From Poronia punctata (lineage: Eukaryota > Ascomycota > Sordariomycetes > Xylariales > Xylariaceae): DNA of 43,413 nt. A program made the position numbers and the translations under genes. Where the stretch lies: positions 1 through 43,413 of the forward strand of contig MU401726.1 in NCBI GenBank assembly GCA_022579005.1. The letters run 5' to 3'. This document shows, in pieces, positions 1-12,292 of the stretch; position 1 is the stretch's first letter, and every line of letters begins with the position of its first letter. Under the pieces are notes generated by a model that saw only the letters and a list, made by a program, of their open reading frames with translations, was not told the DNA's origin and did no database searches.

Positions 1-3000
1 TTTTAGCTAATTTTTATAGTTTTTAAAGTTTAAAGTAAGCTAGTATCTTGTTTTTATTTTTTTAGTTAAATATTAGCAGTATTAAAAACTTACTATACTT
101 TTAGCTTATGCGCGTTTATATATATAAGCGCGTTATTAATTCCTAGCTTTTCTTTTTTCTTATATAGTTTATTTTATAAAAAAAAACTTTTATAAGTTTT
201 ATATTTAAGCAAAATCACTATTATAATAAAAATTAAAAATTTTTAAAAATTACTTTAACTTTATACTAAAAAAAGTCTAGCTAAAGTAAATGCATTAACT
301 AGGTTTTAAAAGCTTTGCATTAATTATAGCTTTATAAAAGTATTTTAAAAAGCATAACTTAGTATATTAAGTATACAATAAATAGCTAGATATTTAAGTT
401 TAAAAAGCAACGCAAAAATAAGGGCTATATATACAAAAACAAAAATCAAGCTATCCCCTTTTAGTCCTATAGCTACCTTATAACGTAAAGCATAACTAGC
501 ATGCATGCTAATTACATTGTATTATAAAGCAAGTAAGTAAATTTTAATTTTTGTTTTTTTTTACCTTAACCTTTCTTTACCCCTTTACAACCTTTACCTA
601 CTTGCACGTGCTTTATATAAGAAACTTGTACGTAGTGCTGCAGTATTAAAGTAAGTGCTTTAGCGCCTAAGCTGCTAATTAACAATGCTTTGCTTATAAG
701 CGTACTAAGTAAGTACTATAAGGTATAAAGCACGTATGCTGTTTATAAGTAGCGCGCTAATTATGCTAAAAATTAGTATTTATAATTTTTTAATACTATT
801 TTTATATGTTTTATATATTGCTTATAACTAGCTTAATATTGTTTTTATTACTTATAAGCGTTTTAGCTTTTAAGCGCTTAGTAAATAGTTAAATAAATAA
901 TAAAACTTTTAAATTTTAAGTAACGCTTATAGTTTAGCTTAAAAAAACTTATAAGCTACTTTATATATGCTATGCTTATTATACTACTATAAACTACCTT
1001 TACTTATTTTGCTACTAATATACTAGTAAGTTTTTTATAAGCTTGTTTTATACTTATTTTAAGCTAACTTTAAAAAACCTTTAAGCTTTACGCTGCTTAC
1101 GCTATAATAGTTATTTTAAAACTTATAATAATATAAATACTAATTTTTAAAAGTAGCATATAACTAACTTATAAGCAGCTTTTAAATAATAAGCAGCTGC
1201 TTATTTTTTAGTTTTATATTAAAATAATAGCTACTATAAGTAATAGTAATAACTTTAATAAATAGCGTATAAGCTTTTTTAAAGCTTATTTTAATTTTTT
1301 TATAAGCGTTTATTATAGCTTAAAAAATTGCTAGCAACGCGTTTTTTTATTATTTAACTTAACTTTATAATAACTTTAAAGTAGCTATAAATAGCTTTTT
1401 AGCTTTTTTTTAGCTTTTTATACGCTGCTTACTATTATACTAAATACTAACTACTTTAGTTTACTTAGCTATTGCTAGCATGCTTATTAACACTACTTAT
1501 ATTAAAGTTAAAAAATACTACTATATAAGTACTTTTTTTATATACTACGTACTACTTATAAGCGCTAACTTTATTTTAATTTAAGCTTATAAACTTTTTT
1601 TACTTAATTAAAACGTTTATTAATAAAGCTATAAGCAGCTTAGCTATTACTTTTATTTATATTATAAAAAAAATGCTTAAGCTTTTTTATACGTGCTTGC
1701 GTACTAATAAAAAAAAAAGCAAAAATAATTTAGCTTAAAGTTAAGTATATTATATAAAACGCTTAAAAGTTATTTATATAATATAAAAAAAAAGTAAAAA
1801 AAAAAAGTAAAAAATAAAAATAAAAAAGTTATTACTAATTAAACATTGCTTATAGTTAGCTTATAAGCTAAAGCTTACGTTTTTTGCTTTTTTTATAAGC
1901 ATAACCTAAGTAATATAATACTAAGCTTATTATTTTCTATTATATTTTTATAGCATTTTTTAAACTTATTTAGCGCTATAATTTTTAAAAAGTTTTTTAA
2001 AAGTTTTTTAGTAAAAAAAGCATGTTTTTTTTACTTTATAAGCAGTTGCTACTATGCTTATAAGCTACTTTTTACTTAAAAAGCGTAAAATATTAATTTT
2101 ACTTTTTATTTATTTTTTACTTTATTAACGCTTTATAATAGCAAAAGTAGCTAAGTATTATTTTATACTTAAAAAAAAAAAAATTTATTACTTATGCTAT
2201 ATATAAGCTTTATATAAAACTTATTATAAATGCTTTATAAAGTATTTAACTTTATTACTTAAAAGCTTATAACTTTTATAACTATATACTTAGTATATAG
2301 CTAAGCTAGCTTTTATAAAAGTTATAAAGTAATTATATTTTTTAGCAAAAGCTATACTGCTTGCTTTATATAAAAGATTTTTGCTAGCTTTTAATATTAG
2401 TTAGCTAATTTTTTTATATATTACTATACTATAACTATTGCTAACTAAGCAAAATCTACGCTTTTTTAAAGCTTTTATATAAAATGCTTAGCGCATACTT
2501 GCAAGTTTTTTATAAGCAATATATTAAAATAAACTAGTAATACTATGTTAATATAATACTTATAAATTATAAAAAAAAAGCTTAAGCTAATAATAATAAT
2601 ATTATAATTATTAATTATAAGCATTATACTTAGTAATAATTTAGCTTAATTATATTGCATATATATAATAAAAGCTTAAAAGTACGCTAATACTTTTTAA
2701 TTAGCTTTTTTTATAGCTTTATTTATTTTTAAATAATATATAATAAATAAGCGCTATTTAATACTTACTAATAAGCAAAGCCTAGTTTAAAACTTACTTA
2801 CTTAATTAAAACTTTAATTATTAATAATAGCTACTAAAAAGCTATAAAATTGCTAATAGTTTATTATAAAGCGCTTAGTATAAGCTTTTACGTTTATTAT
2901 ATATATTGCTTTAAGTATAATATTAAGTTTTTTAAGTTTTTTACTAAAAAATCTATTATAAAGTTAATAAAAAGCTTACTTTAGTATTATTTTAGTATTA

Positions 3001-4919
3001 AAAGCAGCTTAAGTAAAGCTTATTGCTAGTTTTTTTATACTGTTTTTTTTTTATAAACATTATAGTTTTTTAAAAACTTATAAACGTTTTAAAAAAAAAG
3101 TAGCTAATAAAACTTTTATAAAAAAATTATAATAGTAAACTTGTACTTTAAGTACTTAATAATATAAAAGTTATAAACATTTTATATTAATATTATATAT
3201 AATAGCTTTTAATTTAATACTTATAAGTAGTTATAAAATATAAGCGCTTTTTATAAGTTTAACTAGCACTTTTTAATAAAAACTTTTAAGCTTAAGCTAA
3301 TAAAAAATATAAATAGCTTATTTTATATTATTACTACTACTTTAATATAAGTAATGTTTTTTTTTAAAGCAATACTTTAAAGTTTAGCTAAGTTTTTATA
3401 ACTAAAAACTTTAAACTTTTTTAAAAGCTTTTTGCTTTATATTATTAGTTAGCTTATACTTATTACTTTTACTGCTTTTTTAGCTTAGCTATAAAGTAGC
3501 TACTTATTTAATAATAACTTTTATATACGTTTTATAAGCTTTTTATTACTTAACTTATAAAAAATATTTTATTTTTTATATAAAAAAGCGTTAAGCTTAT
3601 TATTTAAGCAGCTTATATAAAACTTAAATATAAAGTTATACTTTATAAGTTTAATAGCTTATTATACTTATTTTTTTTTTAGCTTTTAAGCAAATATAAA
3701 GTATATTAAGTTCTTATAGTTAATAATTATAGTAAAAGTTTTTATAACACTTTTAAGCTTTGCTTGCTACTTTTATAAATAAGCTATAACTGCTAAAAGC
3801 TTTTTATTATAAATTATATAGTTTACTTTAGCAAGTATAAACTATTTAAAATAATAAGCTATAAGCTACTATTAGCTATTTTTATTTAGCTAGTTAAAGT
3901 AACTTTTAAAAGCTTATTTTAAGTAGTTAATTTTAATTTTTATAAGTTTATTAAAGTTTTAATATGCTAACTTAAGCTTAGCTAAAAAGCAACACTTAAG
4001 CGTTTTAAATACGTTATTTTAGTTTAAACTTTAAATAAACAGCGCTTTTTTTTATATTAAAGCTATAAAAAAGGTTATTAATAGTAAGTAGTTTTTAATA
4101 AACTTTTTATAAAAGTTTAAAAACTTAAAAAACTTTTAAACTTTTTTAAGCATAATAAAAGCTTTTTACTTATAAATTATATAAACTTTTTTTAAGTTTA
4201 TATTAACTTTTATATTAACTTTTATAATATAGCTTAAGTACTTAGTTTTTTTAACTACAAATTTGCTTTTATTAATATTTAAGTTTAGCTTTGCTTTTTA
4301 TAAGCAGCTTAAAACTAGCTTAACTTTTTTTAAGTAGTTTTTATATATTTTATTAATAAAAATAAAAACGTTATTTAAGTAAGCTATATAAAAAATATTT
4401 AAATAGTTATAAAAAGCGTTGTTTATATACTACTAAAATGCTATAAGCGCGCTATAAAAGCTAAAAAAAAAAATAAGCTATTTAAATAATTTAAAATAAG
4501 TATAAAACACTATTTTTTACTTTTTACTTTAAGCTATATATAATTTATAAAATATAGCGCATATATTAACTTTAATAAACTACTTTACTTTTAATAGCAT
4601 TTTAAGCGTTTTATAAATTAAAAAAAAAAAGTAGCTATTATGCTATATAACTTTATTTAGCGCTTAGTAGTTTATATAAAAATAAAAGCTGCTTTTAAGC
4701 TTATATATAAAAAATACTAAAGCGCTAGCTAGCAAGCTGCTTATATAAATAAACTTTTTATTTAGCAGCTTTATAAGCGTTTTATATAGCACTAAAAGCT
4801 TTTTTTAAAATATTTTATATAAAAAACTTTAAAAAACTTGCACTTTATACCTTTTTTTATTTTTTAGCAAAAAGATTATATAATTTATATTTAAGCAGTT
4901 AAAAAGTAGCATATATAAT

Positions 4920-5012
4920 AAGGCCTTATTAAATAAAGCTATAAACTTAATAAGCTTAAAAAAAGCTTTTTTTTTAAAAGGCCTAAGCGCTTTAGCTTAA
5001 AGGCCTTATTAA
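4920..5012. repeat. Paired 13-bp direct repeat inside the AT-rich block
   Basis: The word AAGGCCTTATTAA occurs at 4920-4932 and again at 5000-5012, exactly 80 bp apart. A partial copy, AAGGCCT, lies at 4978-4984. The GGCC core stands out against a background nearly devoid of such words. It may be a relic of a repeat terminus or a local duplication. No function is visible. Confidence 0.5.
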
Positions 5013-6957
5013 TATTTGCTATAAAAATTATAAAAACTTTAAACTACTACGCTTTTAAGCTTTGCTTATATGCTATTTATATTAAACATATTACTAGCAT
5101 AGCAAAAGTAGCTATAATAATATAAATAGTAGTTAGCTTAAAAAAGCTATTTTATAAGCAAAAGTTATAGCTTTTTTTATAAATTACTATATTTTTTATT
5201 TTGCTAATAACTATATGCTTTTTATAAGCTATATATATAACTTTTTCTTTTTTTATTTAAAGCTTACTAAAAACTAATTAGTACTATAGCTTAGATATTA
5301 TATAAGCATATACTTGCTTTAAGTACTTTTTAATATTTACTTATAAGTAGGTTATTTTATTAATAGCTAATATATTACTTAAAAAACGCTTATAAGCAAA
5401 AAATATGTTTACTGCTAGCTTTAGTTCTTATTATTTTATTAAAATACGTTTTAGCTTTAAGCACTATACTAATTATTTGCTTACGCTTATATAATACTTA
5501 TAACTATTATTAATAAAACTTTTATAAAACTTTAAATTTTTTATTAATATAGTTATAGTAAATAAAAAACTATTTATATAGCTTTTAATATTTAATAACT
5601 TATTTAGCTTTAGTTTAAGTTTTTATATGCAGCTATATATAAAAGTTATTTATTTTTTAAGTTATATTTATAGCTTACGTTTATTTTAGCAGCTATAAGT
5701 AAAATAATTATATTATTTACTTTAGTGCTTTTTAGCTATTTAGCTAAAGCTATTATATAATTTTTACTAAAGTATTTATTTTTTTTATAGCGTACGTATA
5801 AACTTTTATTTATACGTTGCTTATACTTTTTATAAAGCACTTATAATACTTTTTAGCGCTTACTTTTACTTATATTAAAAACGTTTATTATAAGTATATT
5901 GCTATTAGCATTTATTATAAGTATAAAGGCTAAAAAAAACTATAGCTATACTTTATAGCTTAAAAGCTTTTTAAGCTAGCTTATAACTTTTATAATATAG
6001 TTAACATATATAATATAATTATTTATTAAAAGCTTAACGTTAACTAATATACTTATAAGCTTATTATTAAACGTGCTTTATAAGTACTTAAGCTTTATTA
6101 TATTAAGCTACTATATTTTTTTAAACTTAGCTATAAGTTTTTTAAACTTAAAAAAAAAAGCATTAAAGCTTTTTTAAAGCTTTTACTTTAGCGCGCAGCA
6201 CTTTACTATTGCTTATAAGCAGCGCTTAAAATTATAATAAATTATAGCAAAGTAAATAAAAAACTTTTTAACAAAGTACTCTTTTATTTTAGCTTTTTAT
6301 ATATAAAATCTATTAATTACTTTTTATATAAATAGCTTAAAACGCTTATAAATAATATACTACTACGCTTACGCATTACTAATAAACTTAATATCCTAAG
6401 CAATTTTAAACTTTATAAACTACTTTTATAAAGCTTACTAGCTTTAGTTTTTATTAAACTTTATAAAAAACAAAAAAAGTTTTTATTAAAAAAAAAGTAC
6501 TTAATTAAAGCAAAGTGCTTTTAAAGCAGCTTTTTGCTAGCTTAAAAGCGTTAGCTATATAGCCTTTACCTAGTTTTTAATACTTTTAAGTTGCACTACT
6601 AATTATTTAGCTAAAGTATTAAAATACTGCTTAAAAGCTACGCTTATTTAATATAAAGTAGCTATACTCTTATTAACTTAATTTAATTAAGCTTAAATTA
6701 TACTTTTAATTAGCTTACGCACATCTTATAAACTTTAGTTTAGCTACTTAAAATAATCTATATTTATTAAAAAAAAAACAAAAACCTTAAAAAATATATA
6801 AGTTAAAAAATATATAATAAAGCTATAACAATAGTGCACTTATTAATATAGTTTAAGTAAAGTCTATTTTTTAACTAAAAAAAAAATAAAAGATCTAAAG
6901 ATATGCACGCACTACTTACGCGCAACTATATAGTTAACTTATTATTTTATTTAAGCG

Positions 6958-7049
6958 CCTTGCGCGTGGCTTGCAAGCGTAGCGCAAGGTACTGGCTAAA
7001 GTGCTAGTATAACAACTATATAGGCTTCTAGCCTATAACAATAAGCACT
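6958..7049. repeat. GC-richer island with nested inverted repeats
   Basis: Within the AT-rich block a short stretch has near-normal base composition and strong dyad symmetry. CCTTGCGC at 6958-6965 pairs with GCGCAAGG at 6982-6989, and the loop itself contains the palindrome CTTGCAAG. Just beyond, TATAGGC at 7019-7025 pairs with GCCTATA at 7031-7037 across a 5-base loop. AGTGCT at 7000-7005 pairs with AGCACT at 7044-7049 around that inner hairpin. It may be a remnant of a transposon end or an RNA-like hairpin region that escaped or postdates RIP. The identity is unknown. Confidence 0.6.
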
Positions 7050-9780
7050 TTAAAATTATAAAATCTTTTAAAAAAGTATTATTAAAAACTATGCTTATAA
7101 TTATTAATTATTTTAATAAAGCTTTTTTATTGCTTATAACTTATTTAGCTATAACTTTATAGTTTTAATTAATATAAAGCTTAATATTACTAACTTTTTT
7201 TATTATTATATTATATTTATTAAAGTATAGCTAAAGTTATTATACTATGCTTTACAAACATAGCAACTAATATAGCTATAGTTTAAAAATATTATAAATT
7301 TAGTTTTATTAGTAAGCTTTATATTAAATAAGTTATAATAATTTAAATAGCTATTATATAGCTTGCTTTTTTTAGGCTTTAACTTACTTAAGCTTTTATT
7401 AGCTTAAACTAGTATAATAAAGTTATTTTATTTACTATTTTTAAATAATTTAACAATTTTACTATAATTATTTTTAAAATTATTATTTTTAAAACGTTTA
7501 GCTAGTAACTAATTAGCAGCGCTATTATAATTTTTTTTATTATTTTTTATAAAGTAGGCTTAGTTTATTTTATTGCTTTTTTTAAGCTAGCGTTTTTTTA
7601 TAAACTAATAAAGCTTTTTATAAAATAGCTTTTTTTTAATTATAATATTTTTACCTTTTTTAATATAATTATTAGCATAGTTATTAGTTTAGTTATTATG
7701 CTTAAAGTTATTTTTTTATAAGTATTAGCTATTATTATTAAACTTTTTTTAGCTACCTTTTAAAAAGTATTTATTTATTTACTTTTGCTACTAATTATAG
7801 TTTTAGTAAGTTTAAGCTATAAAGCTACTTTTCTTTAGTTTATTTTTTTTAATATAGTAAATAGCTTATTTATTATATTTTAAGTTAAAAATAATAGCTT
7901 TTATAAAGCTAAATAGCTTAGTATTGCTACTATATACGCTAGTACTAGCAGTATTGCTATTATATTTGCTTTTTATATATACTACTATTTTAGCATATTA
8001 AACTACGTATTTAATAACTTTTTTATTATTTAAGCTTTAAGCTTTTACTTTTATATATATTTAAATTTTTAATATTTTAACTTATAATTTTTTAAATATT
8101 ATTTTATATATTTATAAAGTTTATATATTAACTATAAGTAGCTTATAAAAAAAAGTTTTTAAATAATTTATATATTAGCTTACTAATTTGCTAATAGCTG
8201 CTTATATAAATATAAACGCTATAAATAAGCTATATAGTATATTATACTGCTTAAAAACTTATATTATAGCTTTTAGTAAGTTAGCTTATATAGCTTTTTA
8301 AATACTTTATAAAAAATAAACTATAGCTTAAAATTTCTTTTTTATTTTGCTTAATACATAGCTAGCTTATAAGTTATAAAAAACTAGCACTTATTATAGC
8401 TTATTTTAAATACTTTATAGCTTATTTAATATATTTTTATTAGCTTTGCTTAGCTAGTATTTATATAAAAAAACTATTTTATTTTTTACTTTATAACTGC
8501 TAAAGTGTTTAGCATCTTTTTTAAAAAACATATTTAAAAATATAGCCTAAATATTTCTTTTTTAAGCACTAGCTATGCTTTATATCTTATTAAACTTATA
8601 AAAGTTTAAAAATCTATTTAAAAACGTATATTATTAGTAACGCTTTTTAGCATTTTTAAATATTATAATATTATAAAGTTAAGTATGCTTTTATTAGTTA
8701 TGCTTTATTAATAATTTATACTTATAAAGTTATAAGCATTATTTTAGTTTTAAATATTTTAATTAGTGCTACTATATTTTAATAGCTTTTTACTAATGCT
8801 AATATTTAAAGTATAATTATTTTTACTTAAAACTACTAATATAGCAAATATTATATTAATATTTTTTAATATATTATTAACTTTATTTATTTACTTATTA
8901 ATTTTTTTATAGCAAGTTTTAAGTTTTTTAGTTTTATTATAAAACGTTTTACTTTATTTAATTATTTGCTTATTAACTTTTTTATTTTATTTTTTTATTA
9001 TATTAGTAATATTTTTTTAAAGTTTATTATTTTTTTATTTTATTTTAATATTAAAGTTTTAAATATTATTTTTAATTAAAAACGTTTAATTATTTAAATT
9101 TTTACTAAGTTAATTTATTTTCTTTTATACTTTTAAAGCAATAGTAATAAGTTTATATATTTTTTTACTTTTATATTTTTTTATATAGTTAGCTATTATT
9201 AATTTATATTTTTTTTTATTTTCTTTACTATTTTCTTTATTATAGCAATAACTTTTTTTTATTAAGCAGCTATATAGCAAGTATATATTATAAGTACTTT
9301 TAAAGTTAGCTTAAAACTTAGCTTTAAAGTTAAGCTAAAGCTTTTAGCGCTTTGCGCGCTTTATAATAAAAGCTTTTTATTTTTTAACTTTTAAAAAAGT
9401 GCTTAAAAAAATATATTATATAAAAATAAAAAAAAGCTAAATATTTTTAGCTTTTAATAGCTTAAGTTATTTTTATTAAATATACTAAGTACTAATATTT
9501 TATTAATAAAATTAATGCTATTAAATAGCAACAAATAAAAAGATTTTAAAAATATAATTTAATTAATTTTACTTTTACTATATAGCTATGCAAATAATTA
9601 TTTATACTTTTTTTTATTTTTTAATAATAGCTTAACTATAATTTGCAATTAAAATACTATAAAAAAAAGTTTAAAATAATTATATATTTTTTATAAGCTT
9701 TACATATATTAAAAAGTATAAAAAGTACTTATATATACAAATTAAGTAAAGCTAAGTACCTTAACTTTAAGCTCTATTGT

Positions 9781-10468
9781 AGCAGTTGTCTATAGTACTT
9801 AATAGGTTCGTTATTCCATTCTCTAGGGGTTAATAGATCTACATACATACCTGCTTATAAGTACTTCTTATATTAATCAGAAGTCATTAATCTTAAAGGT
9901 ACATGCTAAGGCGCTGTACCATAGAAACATTTAAAGGGAGGGGGCTAACGTGCGCTAAGTGGAGGAACTCCTTAGATGTAGGAATTTTTCAAGGTAGACG
10001 TAGGTGGGCTAGTAGGGAAAATAGACTTCTTGGCTGTCGCGATCTTTTCTATTTCTAGGTTAATTTTGGTGGGGATTTCAGACTATGTGGACCCGGAAGA
10101 ACAAGTTGTTCCGCGGTACAGTATCTTTCCGAAAAAAAATCGTCTTTTTCGATATGATACGGTATGGTACGCTAAGGGTATTTTTCAAAATGCCACCCTA
10201 GGCCCGACAGCTAGATGATCATCTGCCAGTCCCCGCCATAAGCTAGCTCCAGATTAATTGTCTGAAATCGGTTAGCCTAGCTTGGTGTACGGGGTAGACC
10301 CAACCTCGGCTCCGGCGATCTTGAGAGTTCATCTCCCGTAATAAAAGGCATAAGATTATGAATGAACAAATGTAACGCCGGAGATATTACTTTTACATCC
10401 TCCCTGCTATCGAAGACCTCATTTAATTCTAAAATTAAAATTGAATCCATTTACCCTAATTAATAAGA
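9781..10468. other. Transition zone from AT-rich block to gene island
   Basis: Base composition rises from the AT-rich block to that of the gene island over a few hundred bases. The only open stretch (10030-10218, beginning with TTG) shows no recognisable protein. The last part, before 10469, would hold the promoter and leader of the thioesterase gene. I see no tRNA, no clear repeat and no other gene here. Confidence 0.5.
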
Positions 10469-11080
10469 ATGGCATCGTCCAAGCACTTGAAGAATAGAAC
10501 TCGGCAGGATTACCCATTCATGCTGGAGTACAGAACGCGATGGTATGATGAACACAGTGGATAAGAGAATGGGTGAGCCCGGTTACATCAGACGGCGATA
10601 CTTACTCATCGCCCGTGTAGGAGCGATAACGACATGTATGACCACATGAACAATTCTGTCTATAACTTTCTGTAAGCAATGAACCCATCCTTCTCATCGC
10701 AGAAGCTTCTCTTTAACCCAGAAGTGTGCTGTAGGTTTGACTCGGTCATCAACTCTTACCTCATGGACCATTGCGGACTGCATCCGCCCACCTCGGCCCA
10801 ACATCCGCTGATGGCCCATACCCACTGCGATTACTTCTCGGCCATCTCATACCCCAAGGTCGCAGAGCTATGCTTACGTGTCAATAAGCTTAGTAAATCT
10901 AGTGTCGTCTATGAGGTGGCACTCTTCGAGAAGGGAGTGGAACAGGTCAAGGCAGTTGGAGAATTCGTTCATGTATTTGTCGATCGCGCTACCCAGCGTC
11001 CCAATGCCAATGGCATGAACAGTCAGCTGCGTAGCGGTCTGGAGAAACTGCTCGTCTCCCCGACTCCCGGCAAATTATAG
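10469..11080 (+). CDS. Hotdog-fold acyl-CoA thioesterase (4HBT-like), three exons
   Basis: Exons 10469-10542, 10621-10671 and 10735-11080 give a protein of 156 residues. The introns are 78 bp (GTATGA...GTGTAG) and 63 bp (GTAAGC...CTGTAG). Splicing joins residues 22-36 as RTRWSDNDMYDHMNN, the usual entry of 4-hydroxybenzoyl-CoA-thioesterase-like proteins (Arg-x-x-Asp-x-Asp-x-x-x-His-x-Asn-Asn). It is followed by a long helix and HCGLHPPTS, then the strands around SYPKVAELCLRV. The usual Gly before His is Asp32 here. Family members hydrolyse acyl-CoA thioesters, but the substrate cannot be read from the sequence. No targeting peptide is evident. The gene converges with the oxidoreductase gene, with 24 bp between their stop codons. 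An additional upstream exon is possible because many relatives are somewhat longer. Confidence 0.85.
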
Positions 11081-11104
11081 ACACCTCTCCCGAGACAACA
11101 CAAC

Positions 11105-12292
11105 CTACTGGTACTCCAACTTCTGTCTCGCACCATCTTGGTCTCCGCTCTTCAACATCTTCTCTACGAGTTCCAAATCTGCCAGCGCTTGCTCCGGCGA
11201 CTGCTCAGGGTTGGGCTTTCCGGATACAAGTCCTTCGGCCCAAGCCTGAACCTCCTCTTTGACCCCAGAGGTCTTGTCAAATTTCTTTTCTTCGACTTTA
11301 GCATTCGGACCGGATCCGTGGCCGACGATGACCCCGTCCGGCATCGCCTTGACATAGCCATGCTCGCAGCCGATATGATACTCCTGTGCGTCCAGCGTGG
11401 TGCCTGCGCTATGAATATATGAGCCTACCACTCCGTCTTTGGTCTGGATAATGGCGTTGATGGTGTCTTTGGGCGGCAGGTGGTCCGTTATCAGGCTTGT
11501 CAACGCCGTCACACTGGCCGCGGCATGCTCTGGACCGAGCAATCTCCTCAGACCAGCCGCGTAGTGGACACCTCCATCGAGGAGGAAGCCACCCTGGTGC
11601 TCGGGCTTGAGTCGCCAAGAAGTATTGTAGTATTTGTTGCTCTTATCCATCATGGAGTTGATACGCAGGACAAAGCCAGTCATCCGGCCTAGCTTTTTGA
11701 TTTCCTCTGCCGCGGCGGCAAAACCTTTCATAAAACGGAAGTTCTCGGCAATGGCCAGGGTAGCTTTAGTCTCTGGCGAGACCTTTTTATAGAATTCGAG
11801 CAGCTTGGCGGCAGTCTCGATATCTTTGGCCAGGGGCTTCTCGGCCAATACATGCTTGCCAGCGAGTAAAGCCTTCTCAATGTAAGCCGGTTGATCGAGG
11901 ATAGGCAGGGCTATTATGACGCCAGAAATATCTGAACGTTTCAGGATATCATCGTAGGACTTGCCCGGTCCGGACTCGGACGAGTACACATCAACAGTAG
12001 CACCGCCGTCAGCTGCAAGCTTTGCTGTTTCTTCAGCAGATTTCTGCGAGCGTGACCAAACAGCCTTGATGGAAAGAAGCGAAGAGGCTAGTGCGGCAGG
12101 CTATTTCTATAACGTCAGCCCGTGTGTCTTGGAACAGATCGTTGACGGGGGAGCGTCGTGGGCCACTTGTTATAAGCAACAGCGGGAACTCATCCGTAGT
12201 CCATCAAAGCATGAGACTTAGGTACAACTTACCAAGTGTTGCTCCTTCATAAAAATACCACCGCCAATGAGGGCGATTCCTATGGGCGCCAT
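11105..12292 (-). CDS. Gfo/Idh/MocA-family NAD(P)-dependent oxidoreductase (YMR315W-like)
   Basis: Two exons, 12292-12233 and 12100-11105, with a 132-bp intron (GTAAGT donor, AATAG acceptor), encode 351 residues, a normal family length. The N-terminus, GIALIGGGIF at residues 5-14, is the Rossmann dinucleotide-binding turn. EKP at 107-109 is the family signature lysine motif. DGGVH at 195-199 is the signature of the C-terminal alpha/beta domain. The stretch SWRLKPEHQGGFLLDGGVH closely resembles, from memory, S. cerevisiae YMR315W, an NADP(H) oxidoreductase. The protein is probably cytosolic, and its substrate, likely a carbonyl or sugar-type compound, is unknown. The ATG at 12292 is chosen because it starts directly at the Rossmann strand. 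Confidence 0.88.

Larger units (their letters stand above)
1..9780. repeat. AT-rich RIP-degraded block, no genes
   Basis: About 9.8 kb of very AT-rich DNA with no open frame of 60 codons. TpA is extremely common. The remaining cytosines sit mainly before T or G (words such as AGCT, GCTTATAAGC, AAGCTT), while CpA is scarce on both strands. This is the expected end state of repeat-induced point mutation, which in ascomycetes converts CpA to TpA in duplicated DNA. I infer a stack of old transposons mutated beyond recognition. No element could be named. Two local structures, near 4920-5012 and 6958-7049, are described separately. Confidence 0.85.
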
